Assembly: GCA_949035555.1 (NCBI GenBank)
Contig: CAROLD010000016.1
Span: 1-47,837 of the forward strand
Source: an uncultured bacterium
GTDB lineage: Bacteria; Cyanobacteriota; Vampirovibrionia; Gastranaerophilales; Gastranaerophilaceae
DNA length: 47,837 bases
Reading direction: 5' to 3'
Positions 8,400 through 17,724 of this stretch are shown here, in pieces. Each line of letters starts with the position of its first letter. Position 1 is the first letter of the stretch. The notes beneath the pieces were generated by a model. The model searched no databases. It was not told the origin of the DNA and worked only from the letters and a program-made list of their open reading frames with translations. The translations under genes and the position numbers were made by a program.

Positions 8400-9410
8400 A
8401 TGGCAACCCAAAATTTTGATTATGAGACCTTTGCACAAAACTTAGCAGCACAGGCGCAAGACCTTGTACCTGCAGACTTTAATGATGTGCAGAAACAATA
8501 TGTCATAAACACACTTGGAAACTTTTCATTACTGTCAGGGAAAGCTCTTGCCGAAGACCCTGCGCTAAATTTTAATGAAGAACAGGCAATTACTATAACT
8601 CAAATTATAGCAGAATGGTCATTTCATAAATCTGTTGACGTAATTCGTTCAGGTATTCCGCAGCAATATTGGGATGGTGTTATGCAAAAAATTGCATACA
8701 CAATTTTTGAAATTGCAAAACAAACTTTTGCCCAAGGATTACCGCATGACAAAATTCTTGAACTTATTGAACATCATGTTAAGAAAAGTTATCTTGAAGC
8801 AATTACTGAATTAAAAAATAAAGGCGCAATTGACGATGAGTTAATGGAATATGCTTCAACTCAGTCCAATATGGACAAGATGGCACAGGAGATGCAGCAA
8901 GCGCAACAGCAAGGACCGATGCCTGACGGTTCAATGCCGCCGCCAATGCCTGCACCTGACGGCTCTATGCAGCCAGTACAAAATGACTTCCCTAAAATTG
9001 ATTCGAAAGTTCTGAAACTTGCAACTGTTGCAATGTTGTTTAAAAAGATGAAGCAAGATAAAGTTCAGGCAATATTGAATAAATTTGATGAGAATGATGC
9101 ACAAACGGTTATTAAATTTATGAGAATGCCTGATCTACCTGAAAGAGTAGGCACTCATAACGCTTTAAAATGTTTGCAGGAAATAAAAACAAATTTGCCG
9201 CAAAGTACTGATTTAACGCCAACAAGAGTAATATTGAAATTAAAGAAATTTGCATCAAATTACTCTGTTCAAGATTTGGACACAGTATTGATTAGGGAAA
9301 GAATAGGTGTAAAACGTCTTGTATTTAATGCGCTGGAAGATAAATATTATGAAAAAATTCCGCCAAAAGTAGCAAGTATTGTTGCCACACACTTATTAAA
9401 TAGTGTATAA
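8400..9410 (+). CDS. fliG: flagellar motor switch protein FliG with an unusual linker
   Basis: A 336-aa FliG, the rotor protein that contacts FliF and the stator. The middle and C-terminal armadillo domains are recognisable (KLATVAMLFKKM..., NKFDENDAQTVIKFM, and the charged C-terminal helix LKKFASNYSVQDLDTVLIRERIG). Between the N-terminal and middle domains, residues about 160-197, there is an inserted glutamine/methionine/proline-rich linker with two PDGSM repeats, not usual for FliG. It starts 6 bp after fliF with AGGAAA as ribosome binding site. Confidence in the assignment comes mainly from position and domain layout. Confidence 0.82.
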   Translation: MATQNFDYETFAQNLAAQAQDLVPADFNDVQKQYVINTLGNFSLLSGKALAEDPALNFNEEQAITITQIIAEWSFHKSVDVIRSGIPQQYWDGVMQKIAYTIFEIAKQTFAQGLPHDKILELIEHHVKKSYLEAITELKNKGAIDDELMEYASTQSNMDKMAQEMQQAQQQGPMPDGSMPPPMPAPDGSMQPVQNDFPKIDSKVLKLATVAMLFKKMKQDKVQAILNKFDENDAQTVIKFMRMPDLPERVGTHNALKCLQEIKTNLPQSTDLTPTRVILKLKKFASNYSVQDLDTVLIRERIGVKRLVFNALEDKYYEKIPPKVASIVATHLLNSV

Positions 9411-9422
9411 TAATGTTGTATC

Positions 9423-10133
9423 ATGATTATTAAGAAAAATAGAAAAAAATCAGCTGAGGAGGGAGCGGAACAACAAGTTCCACAACAAGACCAAAACGAA
9501 GTCGAAGTGCCTGAACAAGAAGAAAAGGACATCGACCTTTTTGACCTTGATAATATTGACTTCAAACAGCGTCAGGAAAGAAGACGCGGAGACCGAAGAA
9601 GAGGTTTCCGCCGTATAGATGACCGCAATCTTATTTCTCGGGCAAAAGAAGAAGCAAACTCAATACGAGAAGCCGCGGCAAAAGAAGGTTACCAACAGGG
9701 AATTGATGCGGCAAAACAAGATATTGAAAGTTTGAAAGAAGCAATAGAAGACTTTTTCAGAGCAAAACAAGATGTCTATGATGAAATCGCGCCTGATATA
9801 TTAGAAATAAGTCTTGATATTGCAAAAAAAATCATTAAAAAAGAAATGTCAGAAAATCCTGAAATTCTTCTTGAGAATATCAAAGGAATTTTAAAAGGAT
9901 TGTCAAAAGAAGAATCAAAAATAGTTTTGAAGGTTAATCCATCCCAAGCGGTAATGTTAAAGCAAGAAATGCCTGAAGCAGTTGCAATGGCAGGACTGGA
10001 AGCGAAAGTTATAATTATGCCTGACGAAGATACTATGGAAGGCGGATGCATGTTAACTACCGATAACGGAGTTATAGATGCAACAATAGAAACACAGTTA
10101 ACAATAATAAGTGAAGCATTGAAGGAAGTTTAA
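9423..10133 (+). CDS. fliH: flagellar assembly protein FliH
   Basis: A 236-aa FliH-type protein, the regulator of the export ATPase FliI. It begins with a basic/acidic low-complexity region (1-60, with an RRGDRRRGFRR patch), then a long alanine/glutamate helix with AKEEANSIREAAAKEGYQQG, typical of FliH, and a C-terminal domain with the E-x-x-x-x-GGC pattern (MEGGCML) seen in FliH/YscL. fliI, its usual partner, is not next to it here. The stop overlaps the flhA start by one base. Confidence 0.85.
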   Translation: MIIKKNRKKSAEEGAEQQVPQQDQNEVEVPEQEEKDIDLFDLDNIDFKQRQERRRGDRRRGFRRIDDRNLISRAKEEANSIREAAAKEGYQQGIDAAKQDIESLKEAIEDFFRAKQDVYDEIAPDILEISLDIAKKIIKKEMSENPEILLENIKGILKGLSKEESKIVLKVNPSQAVMLKQEMPEAVAMAGLEAKVIIMPDEDTMEGGCMLTTDNGVIDATIETQLTIISEALKEV

Positions 10134-12238
10134 TGGCAGCACCAGAGGGAAGCAATAATAACGCATTAAGTGAAATTTTTATGGCAGTCTTTGTACTGTT
10201 CCTTTTGATTATCCTGCTTTGCGAACTTCCAAACTGGGTTATTAATACATGTATTTGTATTAATATTACACTAGGGATTGTACTATTAATGTTTGCGTTG
10301 TATGTTCAAAAGACCTTAGAACTATCCTCATTTCCTTCAATTATTCTTATTGGAACAATGTTTCGTCTGGTATTATCAATTGCATCAACCCGTCTTATTC
10401 TTGCAAAAGGTGAAGCCGGAGAAGTTATTCACGCATTCGGGGAATTCGTAACCGGCGGTAACATGATTGTAGGGGGTGTAATCTTCCTGATTATCACAGT
10501 TGTACAGTTCATGGTAATCACAAAAGGTGCGGAACGTATCGCAGAAGTTTCGGCACGTTTTGCCTTAGACGCGATGCCGGGTAAACAGATGACAATCGAC
10601 GCGGACTTTAACGCGGGCTTAATTTCACCGGAAGAAGCAACAAAAAAACGTGAAGACTTATCTAGAGAATCCAGCTTAATGGGTTCCATGGATGGTGCGA
10701 TGAAATTCGTAAAAGGGGATACTATTGCGGGTATTATTATCGTTTTGATTAACATTATCGGGGGATTGTGTGTAGGCTGTTTAATGAACCAAATGCCGGT
10801 TGCGGATGCCGTTTCTAAATATACGGTTTTAACAATCGGTGACGGTCTGGCGTCCCAAGTTCCATCCTTATTGATGTCAATTGCGGCAGGTATTTTCATG
10901 ACCCGTGCATCTGCGGCTAGTCCGTCTTTAGGTTCTGACGTTACCGCACAGATTACAAGTAAACCTTATGCATTATTCTTTGCTGCGGCATTCCTATTCT
11001 TATTGGGTATAAGTGGTCATACATGGTTCTGGAAAGGTACAGGTCTGCCGCCGTTACCATTCTTTATAATGGGTATTGGGCTTTTTATTGCAGGATTTCA
11101 GGTTCTTATCAATGCCGATGTACAGTCTCAATTGGGTCAATTGGAAAATGTACGCCAGAATATGCAAGACCTTGTTAACCCTAACAGAATGTACGAACGT
11201 TTAGGGGTTGATATTTTAAGCTTGCAGGTCGGTTCAAATCTGCTTGTAATTGCAGACCCTGATCAGGAAGGTCAATTGCTTGCTAAGATTGCCGCTCTTC
11301 GTCAAAGGGTAACTGATGAACTCGGCTACATTCTGCCAAATATTCGTATTATGGACTCATCAGCACTTGATGCTAATGAATATATGATTTCTATCCGCGG
11401 AAACACGGTAGCAACAGGCTACGTTTATCCGGGGCGCTTTATGGTAATTGCTGACCAGTGGGATTCTATGAAAAAAGAAGTGCCTGAAGACGCAATTATC
11501 GGTATTGACCCTACATATCAAACTCAAGCCTACTGGATTTCACAGGAAGACGCAAAATCCGCAAGACTGGTTACTGCGGTTGATGCTACAGACGTTATAG
11601 TTACTCACCTTCAAGAATGCGTAAGAAAACACGTTGATGAAGTTATGACCAAAACAGATGTACTTAAACTTATGGAACTTGTACGTTCCCAAGACCCTAC
11701 CCTTGTTAATGACCTTGTTCCGACAATTATTTCAACAAGTGACCTGCGTAAGATTTTTGTTAACTTAATCAGAGAAAAAGTATCAATAAAAGATATTATA
11801 TTTGTATTTGAAAGGCTTTGCGACTACGCAAGATTTTCAAAAGAACCTGATATTCTGTCTGAACGTTTAAGAGCTGCATTGGGTCGTCAGATATGTTTAT
11901 CTAATGTTCAAGACGACAGGGTATTGTACGCGCTTACATTATCCCCTGAATGGGAAAAAACACTTGATGACAGCTGTCAAAGAACCGAACTTGGTACAAT
12001 GTTCCTGCTTAACCCTGTGCAGGTGCAGGAACTTATTGAAACTACAGCTACAACCCTTATGAGGGCTCACCAGACATGCGGTAAACAGCCAGTTGTATTG
12101 TGTTCTCCGAGAATTCGTCTGCCGTTGTATCAATTATTAGAACGTCATATTCCGACGATTGTTGTAATTTCTTATTCCGAACTTATTACGGATATCAAGG
12201 TTGAAGCTATTGATACTGTTGGAGATTCGGCATATTAA
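10133..12238 (+). CDS. flhA: flagellar export gate protein FlhA
   Basis: A 701-aa FlhA, the large subunit of the flagellar type III export gate. It has about eight N-terminal membrane helices, the conserved cytoplasmic FHIPEP-loop region (IITVVQFMVITKGAERIAEVSARFALD followed by DADFNAG) and a C-terminal cytoplasmic domain that docks chaperone-substrate complexes. Length is the family norm. The ATG overlaps the fliH stop (TAATG), and its own stop overlaps the yidD ATG in the same way. Confidence 0.95.
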   Translation: MAAPEGSNNNALSEIFMAVFVLFLLIILLCELPNWVINTCICINITLGIVLLMFALYVQKTLELSSFPSIILIGTMFRLVLSIASTRLILAKGEAGEVIHAFGEFVTGGNMIVGGVIFLIITVVQFMVITKGAERIAEVSARFALDAMPGKQMTIDADFNAGLISPEEATKKREDLSRESSLMGSMDGAMKFVKGDTIAGIIIVLINIIGGLCVGCLMNQMPVADAVSKYTVLTIGDGLASQVPSLLMSIAAGIFMTRASAASPSLGSDVTAQITSKPYALFFAAAFLFLLGISGHTWFWKGTGLPPLPFFIMGIGLFIAGFQVLINADVQSQLGQLENVRQNMQDLVNPNRMYERLGVDILSLQVGSNLLVIADPDQEGQLLAKIAALRQRVTDELGYILPNIRIMDSSALDANEYMISIRGNTVATGYVYPGRFMVIADQWDSMKKEVPEDAIIGIDPTYQTQAYWISQEDAKSARLVTAVDATDVIVTHLQECVRKHVDEVMTKTDVLKLMELVRSQDPTLVNDLVPTIISTSDLRKIFVNLIREKVSIKDIIFVFERLCDYARFSKEPDILSERLRAALGRQICLSNVQDDRVLYALTLSPEWEKTLDDSCQRTELGTMFLLNPVQVQELIETTATTLMRAHQTCGKQPVVLCSPRIRLPLYQLLERHIPTIVVISYSELITDIKVEAIDTVGDSAY

Positions 12239-12456
12239 TGAAACAAATATTTTTATATTTAATAAAAATATATCAGTGGTTTTCTAAATTCACCCCAAAA
12301 GTATGCCGATTTTATCCTACATGCTCAGAATATACAAAACAGGCAATTGAAAAATACGGAGCATTAAAAGGCGGCTGGCTTGGGATAAAACGCATTTGCC
12401 GCTGTCATCCGGGAAATCCCGGAGGTTACGACCCTGTGCCGGAAAAACTTAAATAG
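12238..12456 (+). CDS. yidD: membrane protein insertion efficiency factor YidD
   Basis: A 72-aa YidD with the family signature CRFYPTCSEYTKQAIEKYG followed by GGWLGIKRICRCHPGNPGG. The protein sits at the inner membrane and helps YidC-dependent insertion. The ATG overlaps the flhA stop, so it is translationally coupled to the flagellar operon, unlike its common place beside rnpA/yidC. Its last 8 bp overlap the 3' end of the opposing DUF512 gene. Confidence 0.93.
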   Translation: MKQIFLYLIKIYQWFSKFTPKVCRFYPTCSEYTKQAIEKYGALKGGWLGIKRICRCHPGNPGGYDPVPEKLK

Positions 12457-13717
12457 TTTTTATAAAATCAACAACTTCTTTTAATGAATAAATATTTTTC
12501 TGAACAAAGAAGTTTTTGTTTGTCTGTACTTTTACAAAGGTTAGATTTTTACCGTCTAAAAAGTCTTCGGTATAAGGTCTTAGCATAATTGACGGGATTA
12601 CAACCATATCGCACTCTACATCTTTGACCGTTCTGATTAAATCATCAGTTGTAATAAGCCCCGCGACAGAAATATCCTGTCCCCAGTAATTTGATTTAAC
12701 AGGATGTGTTTCAACGGTTAAATTATCGATTTTATTTAACTCTGTACAAACTTCTTCAAGCATATCTTTTGCCGCATATGAACAGGCAAAAATCAACTTG
12801 TATGGTTTTGATATTGATTTTGGAAGCTGTTGAGAATAAAAGTCATCCAGAGTTAATCTTAACGCTCCTACTCCATCATCAAGCTGGCAGAAATTACCGT
12901 AATATTTTGACGGAGGAATAGGTTTTTCTGCAAGGAGAAAGAACTCATCCGAACAGCAAACTCGTTTATATTTTGAGGCAATTTCAATAGTTTCCTGCGC
13001 ACATTTTTTATCAACTCTTTTAAGCTCTCCGTCAGGTCTGAATTGAGTAATTCCGACAGGCACAATTGCCACAGAAAGCACTGTATTTTTCAATTTTGCT
13101 AAATCAGCTAAAGTTCTATCGAGTTCGGCTCCGTCATTTATTCCCGGGCAAAGTACGATTTGTGCATGGAACGGGATTTTATGTTTTCTAAACCATTTTA
13201 AATTATCAAGCGCCAAACCTGCATTAGGATTTCGAAGCATTTTTACCCTGAGTTCAGGATTTGTCGTATGAACTGAGACATAAAACGGCCCCAGATGCAT
13301 ACGTTTAATTCTGTCTTTGTCCTCTTCTTTAAGGTTTGTCAGCGTAATATATGTCCCTTGAAGATATGATAATCTATAATCATCATCTTTTATATAGAGC
13401 GTATCGCGAAGCCCCTTCGGCTGCTGGTCGACAAAACAAAATATACAATGATTTAAACATGGTTTAACTCTATCAAATACAGCACTTTCAAAAACAATGC
13501 CTAAATCTTCATCAAAATCTTTTTCAATCTCTATTTCTTCAATTTCACCGTTAGCCTTTTTAATTTCTACAGTAATAAGTTCTGATTTCATATAGAAATT
13601 ATAATCAATCATATCCTGCATTTTGATACCATCGACGGTTAAAATTTCATCACCTTTTTCAATTTCCAATTCTTCTGCTATAGAATTTTCCAGAACACTA
13701 TTTACTATTGCCGGCAT
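12449..13717 (-). CDS. DUF512 radical-SAM-like protein with N-terminal PDZ domain
   Basis: A 422-aa protein of the DUF512 family (annotated in cyanobacteria as an Fe-S oxidoreductase). An N-terminal PDZ-like domain (about 1-65, with SIAEELEIEKGDEILTVDG) precedes an unusual radical-SAM-like cluster motif, CLNHCIFCF (CxxxCxxC, about residues 88-95), and a TIM-barrel-like region. The specific reaction is unknown. Its start overlaps the 3' end of the PadR regulator gene by 20 bp, so they are cotranscribed. Confidence 0.85.
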   Translation of the reverse strand: MPAIVNSVLENSIAEELEIEKGDEILTVDGIKMQDMIDYNFYMKSELITVEIKKANGEIEEIEIEKDFDEDLGIVFESAVFDRVKPCLNHCIFCFVDQQPKGLRDTLYIKDDDYRLSYLQGTYITLTNLKEEDKDRIKRMHLGPFYVSVHTTNPELRVKMLRNPNAGLALDNLKWFRKHKIPFHAQIVLCPGINDGAELDRTLADLAKLKNTVLSVAIVPVGITQFRPDGELKRVDKKCAQETIEIASKYKRVCCSDEFFLLAEKPIPPSKYYGNFCQLDDGVGALRLTLDDFYSQQLPKSISKPYKLIFACSYAAKDMLEEVCTELNKIDNLTVETHPVKSNYWGQDISVAGLITTDDLIRTVKDVECDMVVIPSIMLRPYTEDFLDGKNLTFVKVQTNKNFFVQKNIYSLKEVVDFIKTI

Positions 13718-14225
13718 TTTCCTTTTCGAACCCTTCTATCATTGAAATAAAATTATTGTATGCACAAATTGTATTATCTAAGACAATTCTTTGATAAAAA
13801 TCAATAGGAGTATATTCATCCGCCATAATATTTTCGGCATTAACCTTATGCAAATATGCAAATGATTTTATATCTTCAAACATCTGTGTGCATTCATCTT
13901 TACTTAAAAATGAAGCACAGCACAATTTAACTTTAGCATCAGAGATAAATTGCAGAGGATTATTAGAAAACGGCTTTAACAACAGATTTTTAAGCTCTTT
14001 CATACCTTCTTTTGTTATAGAATAAAAAACAGATAACTTTCCGCCTTCTGACATAATTTTAGCTGACGTAATACATCCTGCTTTTTCTAATCTGACAAGT
14101 GCAGGCTTTAATGCCCCAAAACTAGGGTTTGTAAAAGCTAAAAATTTTTCCTCTATTCTTTTATGTATCGCATACATCGTCAAATCATGCTTTAGCAATA
14201 CAAATAAAATCATCAAATCTATCAT
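13698..14225 (-). CDS. PadR family transcriptional regulator
   Basis: A 175-aa PadR-type regulator. An N-terminal winged helix (residues 1-80: LMILFVLLKHDLTMYAIHK...SFGALKPALVRLEKAGCI) is followed by a beta wing (YSITKEGMKELKNLL) and a C-terminal helical dimerisation region. It lies upstream of and overlaps the DUF512 gene and may regulate that operon. A TTGTTA-17 bp-TATGCT promoter (14232-14260, minus strand) ends 6 bp before the ATG, predicting a leaderless mRNA. Confidence 0.8.
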   Translation of the reverse strand: MIDLMILFVLLKHDLTMYAIHKRIEEKFLAFTNPSFGALKPALVRLEKAGCITSAKIMSEGGKLSVFYSITKEGMKELKNLLLKPFSNNPLQFISDAKVKLCCASFLSKDECTQMFEDIKSFAYLHKVNAENIMADEYTPIDFYQRIVLDNTICAYNNFISMIEGFEKENAGNSK

Positions 14226-14311
14226 ATAAGAAGCATATCATTAATAATCAATTTTAACAAATCGCAATACAACAGCAAAAAATAATATGTCTTACGTTAT
14301 AACAACATATT

Positions 14312-15160
14312 ATGAACAATAAATTAGTACGCTCAGTAAGGTTACCTTATCCCCAAACAAGAGGTTCTGTCGCAACCCGTCAAAATAAAGCCCGTCAAAT
14401 GGTTCATCAGTTATTTGAAAATATTCATGATAAATTTGAAAACGGCAAAATGTCGATTGAGAATATACAAAAACATGTGACGGCAGTTATCCCCAAACAA
14501 CTTAATGTTGTAGTAAAGGAAGGTTATGACCCCCGTTTTAATGGAGCTTTCAGCGATATTATATTTGCAAGTAACATAAAAAAAATCATAGGTACAACAA
14601 TAGAATTTTTTAGTCCCGATCACAAGTTCAGTCAAGCATCTTTGCCAACATTAATACATGAATTTCAACACGTGACAGATCAAATATTCCATCCAAAATA
14701 CTTAAGCAGAGTTCAGCATATGCAAAATTCAAATTACGCAACTGAAAAATACGATAAATTATACAATGATATATTATATACTCCAGAATTTCCTCAAAGC
14801 AAAACAGAAAAAACACAAATCTTAAAAATCGTCAAACGAAAACTGCACAAATTTTTAAGACGGAGACCTGTAGAAGAAAAATTGGATTATATTCAAGATG
14901 CCAGATATACACTTGAAATGGAACGGCAGGCTTATCTTACAGAATCTAAATATGCAAAAAAAATGATAGATGCAGGAATAAAAATTAATACAGATGATGC
15001 CATTGATGAATATGACAATATTTTTATGTTCAGCGAAAAAATTCAGTTACTCAAATGTATGGGGGTTGAAATTATTCAAAAAGAACGACGTAAGTTTGCT
15101 AATAAACTTGCAAAAAACAAATTAAGAAATGTAAATATTCAATCAAAAAAAATCAATTAA
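14312..15160 (+). CDS. unrecognised protein with HExxH zinc-protease motif, 282 aa
   Basis: No family recognised. The sequence LIHEFQHVTDQ gives a gluzincin-type HExxH motif (H116, E117, H120). A possible third zinc ligand is a glutamate in LEMERQAYLTES (E202 or E204), about 85 residues downstream, a spacing seen in several zincins. The protein is basic, without signal peptide or membrane helix. It has no obvious ribosome binding site. The following 104-aa gene is on the same strand 58 bp on. A cytosolic or type-III/other exported protease is possible; activity is inferred only from the motif. Confidence 0.65.
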   Translation: MNNKLVRSVRLPYPQTRGSVATRQNKARQMVHQLFENIHDKFENGKMSIENIQKHVTAVIPKQLNVVVKEGYDPRFNGAFSDIIFASNIKKIIGTTIEFFSPDHKFSQASLPTLIHEFQHVTDQIFHPKYLSRVQHMQNSNYATEKYDKLYNDILYTPEFPQSKTEKTQILKIVKRKLHKFLRRRPVEEKLDYIQDARYTLEMERQAYLTESKYAKKMIDAGIKINTDDAIDEYDNIFMFSEKIQLLKCMGVEIIQKERRKFANKLAKNKLRNVNIQSKKIN

Positions 15161-15218
15161 TAATTTTCATATTCATTACTAACATTGTAAAATACAGATA
15201 AAAGAAAGGACAAATAAT

Positions 15219-15533
15219 ATGGTAGAAGCAGTAGGACAAAAACCATTACAACCGTTTACAACAATCAAATACACAACTCCTGACGGTGAAAATGTAACAG
15301 CAACAAAAAACAATGGGGTAGTAACTCTTGTAGGCGACAAAAACGGCATACGCCAAATGCCTGTAGAAGATTTCTTTAAAAATGAATTACCAAAACTTGA
15401 AAAAAGTCCGGAAAAAGATACTGTAGAATTATCAACATCAAACACGGCAGATAAAACAGATAAAGCTCCAGCCGCAGAAGTCAAAGCAGAACCTGTAAAA
15501 ACAGAAGGTCAAAAACTTGATATTACAGCTTAA
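15219..15533 (+). CDS. small unrecognised protein, 104 aa
   Basis: Unrecognised. The start has AGAAAGGA as ribosome binding site. The N-terminal half (1-55) looks folded, with short beta-rich phrases (TIKYTTPDGENVTATKNNG); the C-terminal half is lysine/alanine/glutamate-rich and disordered. It has no signal peptide. A strong bidirectional terminator follows the stop directly. Confidence 0.6.
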   Translation: MVEAVGQKPLQPFTTIKYTTPDGENVTATKNNGVVTLVGDKNGIRQMPVEDFFKNELPKLEKSPEKDTVELSTSNTADKTDKAPAAEVKAEPVKTEGQKLDITA

Positions 15534-15541
15534 AAAAGAAT

Positions 15542-15584
15542 AAAAAAAAGCGGGTCAGAAATAAATTTCTGACCCGCTTTTTTT
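15542..15584. terminator. strong bidirectional intrinsic terminator
   Basis: A perfect 14-bp stem (AGCGGGTCAGAAAT and its complement, 15549-15562 and 15565-15578, 2-nt loop) has an A run on its left and a T run on its right, so it can stop transcription from both strands. It sits between the convergent 104-aa gene and the 129-aa secreted protein gene, whose stop codon lies in the T run. Confidence 0.95.
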
Positions 15585-15972
15585 ATGGTCTGCATAACTT
15601 TTTATAAAGTTCAGAGATTGCAGTACCTGGAACAATCGGTTGGAACTGCGCAAACTTATTATAATCGCCATAAACGAAATTATCTCGTATTCCATAAGAG
15701 TCAATTACTCCTGTTTTATAAGATCGTTTTCCGCAGTCGAGTGTATATTGTGTCAGTGTATATTGAATTTTGTTTCCATTAACCGATTCATACTGCCCTT
15801 TATTATAAGATTTCAAAAGAAAGGTAAAACCGTAACGATCTTCAGTCCCTACAATTCCATCTTTATAGACATAATTGTTGTCATCAACTTTATGCCACAT
15901 TACGTCAACAGTTTCCGCGTTAGCACAAACCGCAAATAATAATATTAATACTGTAAAACAAATCTTCTTCAT
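15583..15972 (-). CDS. small secreted protein, possibly surface-adhesin E-like
   Basis: A 129-aa protein with a clear signal peptide (MKK, hydrophobic core, ANA-E cleavage after about residue 19). The mature part has a conserved cysteine in YTLDCGKRSYK and a C-terminal pattern (FQPIVPGTAISELYKKLC) that resembles the Adhesin_E family, which binds host laminin in Haemophilus. The two cysteines (in LDCG and KLCRP) could form a disulfide. Assignment by pattern only. Confidence 0.6.
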   Translation of the reverse strand: MKKICFTVLILLFAVCANAETVDVMWHKVDDNNYVYKDGIVGTEDRYGFTFLLKSYNKGQYESVNGNKIQYTLTQYTLDCGKRSYKTGVIDSYGIRDNFVYGDYNKFAQFQPIVPGTAISELYKKLCRP

Positions 15973-16009
15973 ACTCTATAGATAATTATACTTATTTTCG
16001 GATATTAAT

Positions 16010-17689
16010 CTATCTTTTTTTATACAAAAAGAATGTATAGTTGTCTTGTTTGAAACTGTCAACAGCATCAAAATCTACACTTAGCAATGCAGCAACATCA
16101 CATAAATATTTTTTAAACATTATTTCAAGTTTTCTTTTTGGGACTTCATATTCATTCGGCACCGACTTTCTTAACGAGTCAATATCGGTAATAAAATTAG
16201 CATCTCCTCCATACATTGCAACAAGAACATAGCGTCCTGATGGTACTGTCGCATTTACGTTTGACACAAAATAATCAGTAAAACTTCTGCTAAATATCTT
16301 ATCCGCCATTAAAGAATGATAAATTATTAATGCGGGACGAATTATGATATCTTTCTGCTGAGATTTATCGTAATAATGAGAATTGTATGGATTTCGGACT
16401 TCCTTATGAAAATCTGAATTAAATACTCTCGGTGCACTTAACGCTCTAAAATAATATGGCGCATCCGAGCCAAAAGGCATTATGACAACATCATCACTCG
16501 TTAAATTTAACCTGTCAGCCTCCAGTTTGACAGTTTTAAATGCAATAGTTTTAAGATGTTCAAACCGTGACGCATTATACCACGTAAAGATTAGCGAACT
16601 TGCAAGAAATAAACTTAAAAAGATTTTACAATGTTTATCTGAAAAATTTTTAAAAAGTCCGCTAAGCGATAGCAGCACAATCGGCGGTAATAAATATAGA
16701 ATATATCGTACAGTAAAAACATTCACCCTAAATAAAGAAAACAGAACTGATAACCCAAAACTCAATAAAAATATTTGATATAAAAGCTTCAAAAAACCAT
16801 CTGATTTCTTAAAACCTTTTATAAAACCTATTACAAAGTAAACACAAGGTACTATAACTAATAATGTAAATAAAAAAGTAATGGAATACGGTTCTGTTGA
16901 TGGCCAATAAATATTTTCAACAATAGAAGAACCAAAGAAATTTCTTATTACATCAACGAGATGAAAAAACTGCAAATCTCCTTCATGGCTTATTACAAAG
17001 ACACTTCTCATTTTTGCATAATAACTTACTAGTACAAAATATGGTACTAAGGCAAGTATTTCAACACCGGCACCTTTTATATATTTTAAAAATGCATCCT
17101 TTTTATTCTTAAATAAATAAACAGAATAACAAATCAAAACAGAAAAGTTATATAAGATTCCGCCAACTAAAGTATATGGAATTAACACATTTACCGCAAT
17201 AAGTTTAATTAATGACTTTATATCTTCTTTTTGTTCAAAATCAATCAAATAATTGAGCGAAAGAAGTACTAAAAAGACAACAAGCGGATACATTCTGATT
17301 TCAACAGAAAACAAAACCAGTAAAGGACTTACTGCAACTACTGCGGCAAGAAAAAATGCCTGAAGTTGAGGAATTATTTTTTTTGCGACAGTATAAGCAA
17401 GCGGCACAGATGCAATTCCAAAAATTAACGACAAAGAACGCATAGCAAATTCTCCGTCTCCAAATATTTTTATCCAAAAATGAAGAAGAAAGAAATACAG
17501 AGGTGTATGCTGTAAATCAACATTTAAAAGATTATCCATTATACCAAATGGAAAAGCTTGTTTTGCGGTTACCCATGAACAGGCTTCGTCGTACCACAAA
17601 TCACCATTCATATACAAAACGCGTAAAAATATTGCTGAAGCTATTATTATACAAAATAAACTAATTTGTAATAATTTCTTTTTGTCCAT
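16010..17689 (-). CDS. membrane glycosyltransferase, GT39/PMT (ArnT-like) superfamily
   Basis: A 559-aa polytopic membrane protein (about 10-12 helices). The N-terminal loop DLWYDEACSW carries the acidic motif of GT-C transferases, and LLNVDLQHTPLYFFLLHFWIKIFGDGEFAMRSLSLIFGI matches the PMT_2 pattern (H-P-P-L-Y...F-G...A-x-R-l-x-S). Such enzymes move sugars from polyprenyl-phosphate donors to lipids or proteins at the outer face of the inner membrane. Acceptor unknown. The ATG has AAGGAGAAGG upstream; it follows the methyltransferase gene on the minus strand by 35 bp and may be cotranscribed. Confidence 0.8.
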   Translation of the reverse strand: MDKKKLLQISLFCIIIASAIFLRVLYMNGDLWYDEACSWVTAKQAFPFGIMDNLLNVDLQHTPLYFFLLHFWIKIFGDGEFAMRSLSLIFGIASVPLAYTVAKKIIPQLQAFFLAAVVAVSPLLVLFSVEIRMYPLVVFLVLLSLNYLIDFEQKEDIKSLIKLIAVNVLIPYTLVGGILYNFSVLICYSVYLFKNKKDAFLKYIKGAGVEILALVPYFVLVSYYAKMRSVFVISHEGDLQFFHLVDVIRNFFGSSIVENIYWPSTEPYSITFLFTLLVIVPCVYFVIGFIKGFKKSDGFLKLLYQIFLLSFGLSVLFSLFRVNVFTVRYILYLLPPIVLLSLSGLFKNFSDKHCKIFLSLFLASSLIFTWYNASRFEHLKTIAFKTVKLEADRLNLTSDDVVIMPFGSDAPYYFRALSAPRVFNSDFHKEVRNPYNSHYYDKSQQKDIIIRPALIIYHSLMADKIFSRSFTDYFVSNVNATVPSGRYVLVAMYGGDANFITDIDSLRKSVPNEYEVPKRKLEIMFKKYLCDVAALLSVDFDAVDSFKQDNYTFFLYKKR

Positions 17690-17724
17690 TATCCCTTCTC
17701 CTTACAGGTATATAATACCATAAT

